Part shown: piece after piece, positions 1 to 8,249 of the stretch
Layout of the letters: every line of letters begins with the position of its first letter
Numbering within the stretch: the stretch's first letter is position 1
Assembly: GCA_002050125.1 (NCBI GenBank)
Contig: MWTA01000027.1
Location: forward strand, 1 to 64,000
Length of the DNA stretch: 64,000 bases
Source of the DNA: Anaerolineae bacterium UTCFX2
GTDB lineage: Bacteria; Chloroflexota; Anaerolineae; Anaerolineales; UBA4823
Direction of reading: 5' to 3'
The notes under the pieces: generated by a model
Seen by the model: the letters and a program-made list of their open reading frames with translations, nothing else
Databases searched by the model: none
Told to the model about the DNA's origin: nothing
Position numbers and translations under genes: made by a program

Positions 1-1035
1 GAGCGCCACGTGGTGCGGTTCAAAATGCCCCAGGAAGGCTCGATCACCGTGCATGATTATTTACGGGGTGACATCACGGTTGAAAACCGCAGCCTCGATG
101 ATTATGTCCTGGTCAAATCCGATGGACTGGCGCTGTATCACCTCGCCGCGATGGTGGACGATCACCTGATGAAGATCAGCCATGTCATTCGGGGGGTCGA
201 ATGGCTGCCGACCTTCCCGCTGCATGTCCACTTATTGAAAGCCTTTGGGTGGGCGCCGCCGGAATTTGTCCACCTCTCGATATTCCTCAAGCCGAGCGGG
301 AAGGGCAAGATGAGCAAGCGTGAAGCGGCGCAGACGCTCAAAGATGGGTTTTCGATTTTCCTCGGAGATTTGCAGAACCTGGGTTACCTGCCGGAAGGGG
401 TGGCGAATTGGATTGCCTTGATGGGCTGGAGCTACGATGATCGAACCGAGTTCTTCACCCTGGCAGACCTGATCGAGAAGTTCAGCCTGGAGCGCCTGAA
501 CCCCTCCCCGGCGGCAATCAATTTCACCAAACTGGATCATTTCAACGGTTTGCACATCCGCAGCCTCAGCCCCGAAGACCTGGCTGGGCGTGTGCGCCCG
601 TTTCTGGAAGCCGCCGGTTATTCAGTCGACCCTGACCGGCTGCTGCGCATTGCTCCAATTATCCAGGAGCGTTTGGTTACGCTGGACGATGCAGTTCAAA
701 TGGCAGGTTTTTTCTTTCAGGCTGAGGTCCATCCCGAACCGGCAGACCTGGCCGGCGCAAAAATGTCCCCAGCCGAATCCGCCGCGGCGCTCCGGCGGGC
801 TTACGATTTGATCGCCGGGGTAGACGACATCAAACTGGAGACGGTCGAGCCGTGCATGCGCCTGCTGGCAGATGAACTCGGACTAAGCTCAGGTCAGCTT
901 TTTGGCATGATCCGGGTGGCGGTGACCGGTCAAAGGGTCAGCCCGCCGCTTTTCCAAAGCCTGGAGATCATTGGAAAGCCCCTCACTCTGCAGCGCCTCG
1001 AGCAGGCGATTGTACTGTTGAACGAGATGGCGTGA
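1..1035 (+). CDS. gltX: Glutamyl-tRNA synthetase, C-terminal part (5' truncated by window edge)
   Basis: Charges tRNA with glutamate in the cytoplasm. The frame is open from base 1, so the gene begins outside the window; 344 codons and a stop are visible. The visible part starts late in the catalytic domain: a segment on substrate pairing and the 'GVEW' region is followed by the class I signature KMSKR at about residues 100-104, then the helical anticodon-binding region to the C-terminus. A typical bacterial GluRS has about 470-500 residues, so roughly the N-terminal quarter with the HIGH motif is missing. It converges on glnS with a shared terminator hairpin between them. Whether it also misacylates tRNA-Gln cannot be read here; a GlnRS next door suggests that it need not. 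Confidence 0.93.
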   Translation, partial: ERHVVRFKMPQEGSITVHDYLRGDITVENRSLDDYVLVKSDGLALYHLAAMVDDHLMKISHVIRGVEWLPTFPLHVHLLKAFGWAPPEFVHLSIFLKPSGKGKMSKREAAQTLKDGFSIFLGDLQNLGYLPEGVANWIALMGWSYDDRTEFFTLADLIEKFSLERLNPSPAAINFTKLDHFNGLHIRSLSPEDLAGRVRPFLEAAGYSVDPDRLLRIAPIIQERLVTLDDAVQMAGFFFQAEVHPEPADLAGAKMSPAESAAALRRAYDLIAGVDDIKLETVEPCMRLLADELGLSSGQLFGMIRVAVTGQRVSPPLFQSLEIIGKPLTLQRLEQAIVLLNEMA

Positions 1036-1037
1036 AA

Positions 1038-1059
1038 AAAAGGCTATGCGGCGCCTTTT
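1038..1059. terminator. Bidirectional terminator between gltX and glnS
   Basis: AAAAGGC pairs with GCCTTTT across an 8-nt loop, giving A and T tracts on both sides. It lies in the 36-bp gap between two convergent stop codons, so it can serve both genes. The stem is short (7 bp). Confidence 0.6.
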
Positions 1060-1071
1060 CACCCTATTCGG

Positions 1072-2766
1072 CTATTGAAGACTTTTCTCGATCTTTGCCC
1101 AGGTATCTTTTAATGCCACGGTGCGGTTGAAAATTAACTTACCGCCCTCCCGCGAGTCGGAATCTACACAGAAATATCCCTGGCGCTCGAACTGGAAGCG
1201 GTCGCCTGGTGCTGAGTCAGCCAGGCTTGGTTCCAGGTAAGTCTGGGGGAGTACCTGCAGCGAATTTGGGTTCAGACAGGTGAGAAAATCCACCTCCTCT
1301 TCGGCGCTGCCCTCCGGATCGGGGCGTGAAAACAGCCGGTCGTACAACCGCACTTCAGCCGGGATGGCGTGAGCTGCAGACACCCAATGGATGGTGGATT
1401 TGACTTTGCGCCCATCCGGGGCGTCGCCGCCGCGGGTCGCTGGATCGTAGGTGCACAGCACTTCGATTACGTTTCCGTCTGCATCCTTGACAAAATCCTC
1501 GCACAGGACGAAATAGGCGTAGCGCAAGCGCACTTCGCGCCCTGGGGTGAGGCGAAAATATTTCGGCGGCGGATCTTCCCGGAAGTCTTCCTGCTCAATA
1601 TACAAGCTGCGTGAAAATGGCAGCTTGCGGGTCCCGGCTTGCGGGTCTTCCGGGTTGTTGAGCGCCTCCATCCATTCGACCTGTCCTTCGGGGTAGTTGG
1701 TGATCGTCAATTTAAGCGGATTGAGAACCGCCATTTTTCGGGGGGCGCGCTGGTTGAGGTCCTCGCGCACCGCCGCTTCCAGCAGGGCGATATCGATTAC
1801 GCTGTAGTTTTTCGCCACCCCAATGCGTTTGATGAAATCCAGGATGGCTTCAGGAGTGTAGCCGCGGCGGCGCAAGCCGCGCAGGGTGGGCATGCGCGGA
1901 TCGTCCCAACCGCTCACATAGCCATCGTTTACCAGCCGCAGCAGTTTGCGCTTGCTCATCACCGTGTAATTCATATTCAGGCGCGCGAATTCGAGCTGGC
2001 GCGGCGCGTAAATTTCGAGCTCTTTGAGGAACCATTCGTAGAGCGGACGGTGGTCTTCGTATTCAAGCGAGCAGAGCGAGTGAGTCACGCCTTCGATCGA
2101 ATCGCTCTGACCGTGGGCGAAATCGTACATCGGGTAGATGTTCCAATCGTAGCCGGTGCGATGGTGGGCTGGCTCGTGCAAGATGCGGTACATTACCGGG
2201 TCGCGCAGGTTGATATTCCCTGAAGCCATGTCAATTTTGGCGCGCAGCACACGCGATCCATCCGGAAATTCGCCGGCTTTCATGCGCTGGAACAAATCCA
2301 GGTTTTCCTCGATCGAACGGCTGCGGTAGGGGCTCTCGCGGCCTGGCTCGGTCAGCGTGCCGCGATATTCGCGGATCTGTTCGGCGGAAAGATCGTCCAC
2401 ATAGGCTTTGCCCTCGCGGATTAACTTTAGGGCATATTCGTAGAGCTGTGGAAAATAATCCGAAGCGTAGTATTCCCGGTCGTCCCAATCCCAGCCCAGC
2501 CAGCGAATATCCTCTTTGATCGAATCGACATATTCAACGTCTTCCTTTACCGGGTTGGTGTCGTCGTAGCGCAGGCTGCAAATGCCGTCGTAATCATGCG
2601 CGATGCCGAAGTCGATCGCCAGCGCCTTGGCGTGCCCGATGTGCAGATAGCCGTTCGGTTCGGGCGGAAAGCGCGTCTGAACCCGGTCAAAGCGTCCAGA
2701 AAGCAGATCCTGGTTGATCTCATCGCGAATAAAGTCAGTAGGGGCAGGCATGGGCTTTTTGGTCAT
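1072..2766 (-). CDS. glnS: Glutaminyl-tRNA synthetase
   Basis: Charges tRNA-Gln directly with glutamine. The protein (564 aa from the chosen start) follows E. coli GlnRS closely: [15 protein letters not shown] carries the HIGH motif near the N-terminus, DDTNP follows, VMSKRKL is the KMSKS equivalent, and the two beta-barrel anticodon-binding domains end in a motif like DTWAKI. The frame extends upstream to a TTG at 2802, but the ATG at 2766 starts [12 protein letters not shown], which matches the usual GlnRS N-terminus, with a GAGG 12 nt upstream. GlnRS is patchily distributed in bacteria, many of which use GatCAB transamidation. A tRNA-Gln gene lies 5 kb away and GluRS is adjacent. Confidence 0.96.
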   Translation of the reverse strand: MTKKPMPAPTDFIRDEINQDLLSGRFDRVQTRFPPEPNGYLHIGHAKALAIDFGIAHDYDGICSLRYDDTNPVKEDVEYVDSIKEDIRWLGWDWDDREYYASDYFPQLYEYALKLIREGKAYVDDLSAEQIREYRGTLTEPGRESPYRSRSIEENLDLFQRMKAGEFPDGSRVLRAKIDMASGNINLRDPVMYRILHEPAHHRTGYDWNIYPMYDFAHGQSDSIEGVTHSLCSLEYEDHRPLYEWFLKELEIYAPRQLEFARLNMNYTVMSKRKLLRLVNDGYVSGWDDPRMPTLRGLRRRGYTPEAILDFIKRIGVAKNYSVIDIALLEAAVREDLNQRAPRKMAVLNPLKLTITNYPEGQVEWMEALNNPEDPQAGTRKLPFSRSLYIEQEDFREDPPPKYFRLTPGREVRLRYAYFVLCEDFVKDADGNVIEVLCTYDPATRGGDAPDGRKVKSTIHWVSAAHAIPAEVRLYDRLFSRPDPEGSAEEEVDFLTCLNPNSLQVLPQTYLEPSLADSAPGDRFQFERQGYFCVDSDSREGGKLIFNRTVALKDTWAKIEKSLQ

Positions 2767-2884
2767 GGATAAAAATTGCCTCGGTTCGTGAAATTTAGGC
2801 AATTATAACAGCGGTTGAGACCCGCCCTGAGGTGAAGCGGCGGCGCGCGCTCATAGTGAGGAACAGAAAGAGACGGCTTATTGA

Positions 2885-2957
2885 ATATCCTCTGCGAAAC
2901 GGAGAGGATATGAGCTATAATTTCGTTCTTAACGAAGTTGGCTTTGCTCGAGCAAAG
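2885..2957 (+). promoter_or_regulatory. Promoter/leader of the Mo-hydroxylase gene with three stacked palindromes
   Basis: A TATAAT at 2916-2921 is flanked by inverted repeats. Upstream, ATATCCTCT (2885-2893) and AGAGGATAT (2903-2911) are perfect arms 9 nt apart. Directly after the -10, TTCGTT-CTT-AACGAA spans 2922-2936, over the expected start of transcription. Then CTTTGCTCGAGCAAAG (2942-2957) is a perfect 16-bp palindrome in the leader. I see no convincing -35. The arrangement suggests repressor or activator binding and/or leader hairpins controlling the gene that starts at 2980; no cognate regulator is visible nearby. Confidence 0.5.
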
Positions 2958-2979
2958 GACAACATAATAGAGGTGTAAC

Positions 2980-5271
2980 GTGGATTCTCAACGCATAACC
3001 TTGACAAACGATCTGGTTTCCCGGAAGCCGGTTGGCGGCAGCGATCTTCGAATCGATTCGGTTTACAAAGTGACTGGTGAAACGCGTTATGTCGAAGATC
3101 AACGGCTCCCCGAAATGCTTTATGGGTTTGTTCTGCGCAGCCCGCACCATCACGCCCGGCTGCTCGACCTGGATGTTTCGCCGGCGTTGCGCATGCCTGG
3201 CGTGAGGCGGGTCATTACCGCCGCCGACATCCCCGGTGAAAATAGCCTGGGCGATTACAGCCGTGATGAACCGCTTCTGACCTCGATTGGCGCGGCGCTG
3301 AGACAGCGGGGCGCTCCGGTTGCATTAGTCGTTGCTGAAACGTTCGAAATCGCCCAGCGCGCCGCGGGCGCCATCCAGGCGGGCTACGAGATCCTCCCGC
3401 ACACATTTTCGGCGCAGGAAGCGCTTCAACCGGATGCAACCGCGATCTATCCGGATGGGAATTTGCTCAGCACTTTCACGCTGGCGCACGGCGACCTTCA
3501 AGCTGCATTTGAGCAATCCCAGGTCCTGATCGAAACAGAATATGCCACCGGCTACCTCGAACACTGTGCGATGGAGCGCGAAGCGACGCTGGGCTACCCG
3601 AGCGAGGGCGGAGGCGTGACGGTGATCGGCGGTACGCACGAACCGCACTGGCAGCAAGGCTATATTGCCCCGGCACTCGGGATCGATCCTGCCAGCGTGC
3701 GCGTGATTGTGCCGCCGACCGGCGGTTCGTTTGGGGGGCGGCAGGACCCCTGGCCCCTCGCCGCGGTGGGATTGATGGCATTTCTGGTTGGGAAACCGGT
3801 GCGGCTGAGCTACTCGCGCCGTGAGGTCTTCGTCGCGACGACAAAACGCCACCCGTATCATGTAAATTTCAAGCTTGGGGCAACGCGCCGCGGTAAATTG
3901 ACCGGCATTCAGGTTCGCGTGCTTGCCAACACCGGCGGATATGATAGCGCCGGCTATTACATCCCAAATTATGCCATCACCGCCAGCGGCGGGGCATATG
4001 CCTGGCAGGCAGTGGATGGACTGGCGCACGCGGTTTACACGAACGGGCCAAAAAGCGGTCAATTCCGGGGTTTTGGGACCTCGCAGAGCAATTTCGCTCT
4101 CGAATGTACGCTCGATGAACTGGCGCAAGCGCTTGACATGGATCCGCTCGATTTGCGCGCCCAGAACCATCTGCAGCAGGGGCAGGTTTCTTTTCTGGGT
4201 TACCCTGTGGCGGAATCGTTGGGTTATGCTGAAGTTTTGCAAGCCATTCAGCCAAGTTACCAGGCGTTTACTGAGGAGATGTGTTCATTCAACGCCGCGT
4301 CGGGCGCCTCTTCAATGCGGATGGGGGTCGGGCTGGCGGGGATGTGGTATCGCTTTGGCAAATCGGGTTCGCTGCGCATCGAAGCGCACGCAGAACTGGC
4401 GGAGGATGGCAGAATCGTCATTTACTGCTCCGCCCCCGATTATGGGCAGGGTATCGCCACGGTTATGGTTCAGCTTGCCGCGGAGGCGCTCGGTCTGCCG
4501 CGCAGCCAGGTTGTACTGGTGAATGCGGATACCGGTTTGGTTCCCGATAGCGGGGTCCAGGGCGCCTCGCGGGCGACTTACTTCACCGGCGGAGCCGTCT
4601 GTGTGGCTGCCGAGAACCTCAAGCGCGAGTTGTTCGCTGCCGCCGCAGAGATGCTGGACCATCATCCACAGGAGTTGCTGCTGAACGAGCGGGGCGTCTC
4701 GGTCATCACGAATCCTGAACAGCGCGTCACGCTGCAGGAGGTCGCCGCTGAATTCGACTTATTGGGAAAACCTCGCAGGGTGAATGGATTTTTTGACCTC
4801 AGCCCACAATTTCCCGAGGCGGGCAGACCGGAATACATCCCGCTGTTTGTCACCGGCGCCCAGGCAGCCCAGGTGATTGTGGATCTGGAGACCGGTATCG
4901 TCCAGGTCAAGCGCATTGCCGCGGCGCACGACGTTGGGCGGGTGATCAACCGGCTCGATGCCGTGGGTCAGGTTCAGGGCGCGATTGTCATGGGGATCGG
5001 CGGGGCGCTCAGCGAGGAATACATCCCCGGCGCGACGACCGGTTTCAGCGACTATATTTTGCCCATGATCGATGCCATCCCTGAAATTCAGGTTCATTTT
5101 GTTGAAGTGCCCAGCTACCACGGTCCGTTGGGCGCGAAAGGCTTAGGAGAAGCCGCTATGCTCCCGACCGCCCCCGCGGTGATCAACGCGGTTTCCAGGG
5201 CGATCGGCAAGCGCATCCGCCGCATTCCAGCTACCCCTTTGCGAGTTTTACAGGCGATCCAAAGCGCCTAA
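2980..5271 (+). CDS. Xanthine dehydrogenase-family molybdopterin-binding subunit (orphan)
   Basis: Large subunit of a molybdenum hydroxylase (XdhA/CoxL/aldehyde oxidoreductase group, COG1529), 763 aa, the usual length. An N-terminal aldehyde-oxidase a/b hammerhead domain (about 20-140) precedes the Mo-cofactor domain. Seen motifs are PPTGGSFGGRQDP (about 246-258), GQFRGFG (about 361), and near the C-terminus GAKGLGEA, whose Glu (about 723) is the usual catalytic base. The start is GTG with AGGTG 4 nt upstream. Such enzymes normally work with FeS and FAD subunits; neither is adjacent here, with glnS upstream and a metal ABC operon downstream, so partners must be elsewhere or the protein works differently. 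The substrate cannot be assigned from sequence alone. Confidence 0.88.
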   Translation: MDSQRITLTNDLVSRKPVGGSDLRIDSVYKVTGETRYVEDQRLPEMLYGFVLRSPHHHARLLDLDVSPALRMPGVRRVITAADIPGENSLGDYSRDEPLLTSIGAALRQRGAPVALVVAETFEIAQRAAGAIQAGYEILPHTFSAQEALQPDATAIYPDGNLLSTFTLAHGDLQAAFEQSQVLIETEYATGYLEHCAMEREATLGYPSEGGGVTVIGGTHEPHWQQGYIAPALGIDPASVRVIVPPTGGSFGGRQDPWPLAAVGLMAFLVGKPVRLSYSRREVFVATTKRHPYHVNFKLGATRRGKLTGIQVRVLANTGGYDSAGYYIPNYAITASGGAYAWQAVDGLAHAVYTNGPKSGQFRGFGTSQSNFALECTLDELAQALDMDPLDLRAQNHLQQGQVSFLGYPVAESLGYAEVLQAIQPSYQAFTEEMCSFNAASGASSMRMGVGLAGMWYRFGKSGSLRIEAHAELAEDGRIVIYCSAPDYGQGIATVMVQLAAEALGLPRSQVVLVNADTGLVPDSGVQGASRATYFTGGAVCVAAENLKRELFAAAAEMLDHHPQELLLNERGVSVITNPEQRVTLQEVAAEFDLLGKPRRVNGFFDLSPQFPEAGRPEYIPLFVTGAQAAQVIVDLETGIVQVKRIAAAHDVGRVINRLDAVGQVQGAIVMGIGGALSEEYIPGATTGFSDYILPMIDAIPEIQVHFVEVPSYHGPLGAKGLGEAAMLPTAPAVINAVSRAIGKRIRRIPATPLRVLQAIQSA

Positions 5272-5273
5272 GC

Positions 5274-5302
5274 TTGACAGCCAGAGTAAATTGTGGGGTA
5301 AT
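5274..5302 (+). promoter_or_regulatory. Promoter of the metal ABC transporter operon
   Basis: A consensus -35 TTGACA (5274-5279), 17-bp spacer and GGTAAT (5297-5302, 4/6) sit just after the previous stop codon and 27 bp before the ATG of the binding-protein gene. No clear Fur/Zur-type palindrome was found in the short leader. Confidence 0.55.
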
Positions 5303-5329
5303 AACTGAAAAAGGTCTACGGAGATCCCA

Positions 5330-6277
5330 ATGGGTAGTTCTTGGCGCGCGGCGTGCGCGCTTCTAATTTGTTTTTTGCTGGCTGCTTGCAGCGCTTCTCA
5401 ATTTGCTCGGAAAGACGACCGCCTGCAGGTTGTGACATCGACAACCATCATTGGCGACGTGGTGCAGCAGGTCGGCGGGGATGGGCTTGATCTGACTGTG
5501 CTGATGCCGGTTGGGGCTGACCCGCATACGTTCGAGCCGCGCCCGCGCGATATCGCCGCAATTAGCGACGCCGATCTGATCTTCCTCAACGGCTTGGGTC
5601 TGGAAGAAGCGCTTGCGCCCAGCCTGGAGGCGAATGCGACCGGGCGCGTGGTGCACGTATCGGATGGAATTGATGTCCTGGATTTCAACCCGGCGGGCTC
5701 TGCAGGGCTGAATGCTGGCGGAGCGGATTCGGACGATGAAGTGCATGCTCATGGCGACCCCCATACCTGGATGGATCCGAATAACGTGAAGGTTTGGGTG
5801 GAAAACATTCAGTCTGCCTTGGCAGCAGCCGACCCGGACAACTCGGACACCTACCGGTCGAATGCCGACAGCTATCTGGCGGAGTTGACCGCGTTGGATG
5901 AATGGGCGCGGGCAGAGACGAGCCGCGTTCCACCCGAACGGCGCAAGCTGGTGACTGACCATGCTTCTCTGGCTTATTTTGCGCGGCGTTATGGCTTCGA
6001 GCAGGCTGGCTTGATTGTCGCCTCCTTAAGCGCCGACGCCTCCCCGTCCGCTCAAGATCTGGCGCAGCTTGAAGATACCCTGCGCAATCTGCATATTCCG
6101 GCGGTGTTTGTGAGCACAACCGTCAACCCGGCGCTGGCGCAGCAGATTGCGAAAGATACCGGAACTCAGGTGGTGGCGCTCTACACTGGCTCGCTGGGCA
6201 AACCGGGCAGCGGCGCGGATACTTACCTCAATTTCATGAGATATAATGTTCGGGCAATTGTCGATGCTTTAGAGTGA
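5330..6277 (+). CDS. Zinc/manganese ABC transporter substrate-binding lipoprotein
   Basis: Extracytoplasmic metal-binding component (ZnuA/TroA/MntC cluster A-I family), 315 aa. The N-terminus is a lipoprotein signal with lipobox LLAAC (Cys20). The usual metal-ligand histidines are present: His66 in ADPHTFEP, His145 in GDPHTWMDP, and His211 in TDHASLAYF. A short acidic/His loop (DDEVHAHGD, about 135-143) precedes the second ligand; such loops are common in zinc-binding members but are usually longer. First gene of an operon with ATPase and permease, the ATPase GTG overlapping this stop codon. Zn2+ versus Mn2+ cannot be settled from sequence. Confidence 0.92.
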   Translation: MGSSWRAACALLICFLLAACSASQFARKDDRLQVVTSTTIIGDVVQQVGGDGLDLTVLMPVGADPHTFEPRPRDIAAISDADLIFLNGLGLEEALAPSLEANATGRVVHVSDGIDVLDFNPAGSAGLNAGGADSDDEVHAHGDPHTWMDPNNVKVWVENIQSALAAADPDNSDTYRSNADSYLAELTALDEWARAETSRVPPERRKLVTDHASLAYFARRYGFEQAGLIVASLSADASPSAQDLAQLEDTLRNLHIPAVFVSTTVNPALAQQIAKDTGTQVVALYTGSLGKPGSGADTYLNFMRYNVRAIVDALE

Positions 6278-7122
6278 TCCCCAATCAATATCTGGGAGAA
6301 ACCTTGTCTCCAAATATTCGCCATCAAGAAAACCAACCGGTTTTGGACGTCCATAAATTGAGCGTCCGCTATAACGGGCGCCTGGCGCTGGATAACCTGA
6401 CGTTTCATTTACACGCCGGCGAGCGGATCGCGGTGGTCGGTCCAAACGGGGCTGGCAAGAGCACCTTGTTCAAAGTCGTGGCAGGCGTGTTGACCCCCAG
6501 CAGCGGGGAGGTGAACATCTATGGCAGCGGTCCCCGCGGTCACGTCTGCATTGGTTATGTCCCTCAACGGAGCCAGGTGGATTGGCGTTTTCCGGTCACG
6601 GTGGCGGATGTGGCGATGATGGGGCGCGTCGCCCGCTTGGGCTGGCTGCGCATGCCTGGACGCAAGGATTGGGAGCTTGTCCACAGCGCTTTGAGCATGG
6701 TCGGTTTGGATGACCTGCACGACCGCCAGATCAGCCAGTTGTCCGGCGGACAACAGCAGCGCATGTTTATCGCCAGAGCGCTGGCGCAGGAAGCCGCGCT
6801 GATGTTGATGGATGAACCGTTCGCCGGCTTAGACCTGCCTTCCCGCGAGGAGATCTTGGATTTGTTGGACAAGCTCAAATCCCAGTCGGTGACGGTGATG
6901 GTCGCTACCCACGATCTCGAAGAAGCCGCGCGCTATTTCGATCGGATTATGCTGCTGAACCAGCGAATGTTCGGTTTTGGGACCGCCGACATCGTGCTGC
7001 AATACGACCGGCTGCGGGCGGCTTATGGAGAACGCTTACGGCAAGTGGACGAGGATGCTAAAGAGTGGACCGTGGCGGATACGTGCTGCGGCGAGGGGGA
7101 GACGAATGGAAACGCTCATTAA
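6274..7122 (+). CDS. Metal ABC transporter ATP-binding protein
   Basis: Cytoplasmic ATPase of the Zn/Mn importer (ZnuC/MntB-like), 282 aa. Walker A GPNGAGKST (about 56-64), Q-loop Gln98, signature LSGGQ (about 156-160), Walker B LMLMDE (about 176-181) and switch His213 (ATHDLEEA) are all intact. The GTG start overlaps the upstream TGA by 4 bp (GTGA), indicating translational coupling. The C-terminal tail after about residue 250 contains Cys-Cys (ADTCCGEGET), an unusual ending that might bind metal, though this is speculative. The permease start lies inside this gene's 3' end. Confidence 0.93.
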   Translation: MIPNQYLGETLSPNIRHQENQPVLDVHKLSVRYNGRLALDNLTFHLHAGERIAVVGPNGAGKSTLFKVVAGVLTPSSGEVNIYGSGPRGHVCIGYVPQRSQVDWRFPVTVADVAMMGRVARLGWLRMPGRKDWELVHSALSMVGLDDLHDRQISQLSGGQQQRMFIARALAQEAALMLMDEPFAGLDLPSREEILDLLDKLKSQSVTVMVATHDLEEAARYFDRIMLLNQRMFGFGTADIVLQYDRLRAAYGERLRQVDEDAKEWTVADTCCGEGETNGNAH

Positions 7123-7966
7123 CTGGCTGCTTGCGCCATATTCATACGCCTTCATGGCGCGCGGTTTAGCAGCCGCGACGCTGGTGGGAGTTGTGTGCGC
7201 GGTCGTGGGAACTTATGTGGTGTTGCGCGGCATGGCGTTTTTCGGCGATGCGCTGGCGCACACCATCCTGCCCGGGGTGGCGGTGGGCTATTTGTTTTCG
7301 GGTGGTGAGCGCGGCGCGTTGTTCTGGTGGGCGTTAGGCACCGCGTTGGCGAGTTCATTTGTGATCAGCGCCATCAGCCGGCGGGCGCAGATCAAGGAGG
7401 ACACCGCGATTGGAATTATCTTCGCGGGGATGTTTGCGCTCGGGATCGCGATCATTTCAACCGTTCGCAGTTACGCTGTGGATCTGAGCCACTTCTTATT
7501 CGGAGATGTGCTGGGCGTTTCTGCGGCTGACTTGATCCGCACTGCCATTTTCGGCGGGCTGGTGCTGTTGGCTATGCTGGCGTTTTACAAGGAATTTCTG
7601 GTGCTTTCGTTCGATCCCGTTCTGGCGGCGACGCTGAGGCTGCCAGTTGGTTTTCTGAACAACTTGCTGCTGGCGTTGATCGCTGTGACGGTCGCCGCGT
7701 CGATCCAGACCGTGGGCGTGGCGCTGGTGGTTGCCATGCTCGTGACGCCCGCAGCTACCGCCTACCTGCTGACTAACCGGCTGCCGGTCATGATGGCGCT
7801 GGCGGCAGCGTTCGCGGCGCTTTCCGGATTGATCGGGCTGTATCTTTCATATTATCTGGGGATTGCCTCCGGGGCGGCGATTGTGCTGACCGCCACGCTG
7901 TTTTTCGGGCTGGTGTTTGCGATCCACAGCCTCAGAAATGCCTGGATCGCGCAGCCGGTTCGCTGA
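7106..7966 (+). CDS. Metal ABC transporter permease
   Basis: Membrane permease of the Zn/Mn importer (ZnuB/MntC, ABC-3 family), 286 aa with multiple hydrophobic segments. The family sequence GMAFFGDALAHTILPGVAVG occurs near residues 35-55, and AMLVTPAATAYLL near 210. The start ATG at 7106 gives METLINWLLAPY, typical of the family, and overlaps the ATPase gene by 17 bp; the frame runs further upstream but that stretch is a shadow of the ATPase gene. With the two preceding genes it makes a complete importer: binding protein, ATPase and permease. Confidence 0.92.
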   Translation: METLINWLLAPYSYAFMARGLAAATLVGVVCAVVGTYVVLRGMAFFGDALAHTILPGVAVGYLFSGGERGALFWWALGTALASSFVISAISRRAQIKEDTAIGIIFAGMFALGIAIISTVRSYAVDLSHFLFGDVLGVSAADLIRTAIFGGLVLLAMLAFYKEFLVLSFDPVLAATLRLPVGFLNNLLLALIAVTVAASIQTVGVALVVAMLVTPAATAYLLTNRLPVMMALAAAFAALSGLIGLYLSYYLGIASGAAIVLTATLFFGLVFAIHSLRNAWIAQPVR

Positions 7967-7976
7967 CGGCGGCGAT

Positions 7977-8005
7977 TTGACGAGACCCCTCATTCATGGT
8001 AAAAT
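7977..8005 (+). promoter_or_regulatory. Promoter of tRNA-Gln
   Basis: TTGACG (7977-7982), 17-bp spacer and TAAAAT (8000-8005), with TGG directly before the -10. The expected start is a few bases before the tRNA 5' end at 8017. Confidence 0.75.
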
Positions 8006-8016
8006 GCCCCGCACGT

Positions 8017-8087
8017 TGGGGATTCGTCTAGTGGTAGGACAGCAGACTCTGGATCTGTATGCCGTGGTTCGAATCCACGATCCCCAG
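8017..8087 (+). tRNA. tRNA-Gln (anticodon CTG)
   Basis: A full cloverleaf can be drawn. Acceptor TGGGGAT (8017-8023) pairs with ATCCCCA (8080-8086). The D-arm contains TAGTGGTAGGA. The anticodon stem GCAGA/TCTGT encloses loop CTCTGGA, giving anticodon CTG, which reads CAG (Gln). The T-arm GTGGTTCGAATCCAC is canonical. The discriminator base is G and the 3' CCA is not encoded (CAC follows), so CCA must be added; a CCA-adding enzyme fusion is encoded at 27.4 kb and GlnRS at 1.1 kb. Confidence 0.95.
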
Positions 8088-8090
8088 CAC

Positions 8091-8118
8091 GGATGGCGCA
8101 GCTAATACTGCGCCATCC
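8091..8118 (+). terminator. Hairpin after tRNA-Gln, probable terminator
   Basis: GGATGGCGCAG (8091-8101) and CTGCGCCATCC (8108-8118) form a perfect 11-bp stem with a 6-nt loop. Only a weak T-rich stretch (TCTTAATCTC) follows, so termination may be inefficient or factor-assisted. Ten bases of each arm recur in the hairpin at 56655-56688. Confidence 0.6.
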
Positions 8119-8133
8119 CGTCTTAATCTCGCA

Positions 8134-8142
8134 TGGTATAAT
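8134..8142 (+). promoter_or_regulatory. Extended -10 promoter for sucCD
   Basis: TGGTATAAT is a perfect -10 with the TGn extension. No good -35 lies 16-18 bp upstream, which fits an extended -10 promoter. Transcription would start near 8149, giving a leader of about 100 nt before sucC. Confidence 0.6.
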
Positions 8143-8249
8143 TTGTGCGAAAATTGATCTTCTGATCGATTTGATACCCAGTTTTGTCCTTCTAAAGAAT
8201 GTGTTTAAGCGATGAAACCTGAAGCTGAAGACGAGGAGAGACGGCTTGC

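Noticed and set aside
1639-2223. 194-codon plus-strand frame antisense to glnS
   Set aside because: Shadow of glnS, no ribosome-binding site, no recognisable features.
3325-4242. 305-codon minus-strand frame inside the Mo-hydroxylase gene
   Set aside because: Antisense shadow; composition is rich in Arg/His/Gln and has no domain-like pattern.
7107-7122. Overlap of ABC ATPase and permease as a possible frameshift
   Set aside because: A 17-bp overlap with two intact, full-length proteins is normal translational coupling.
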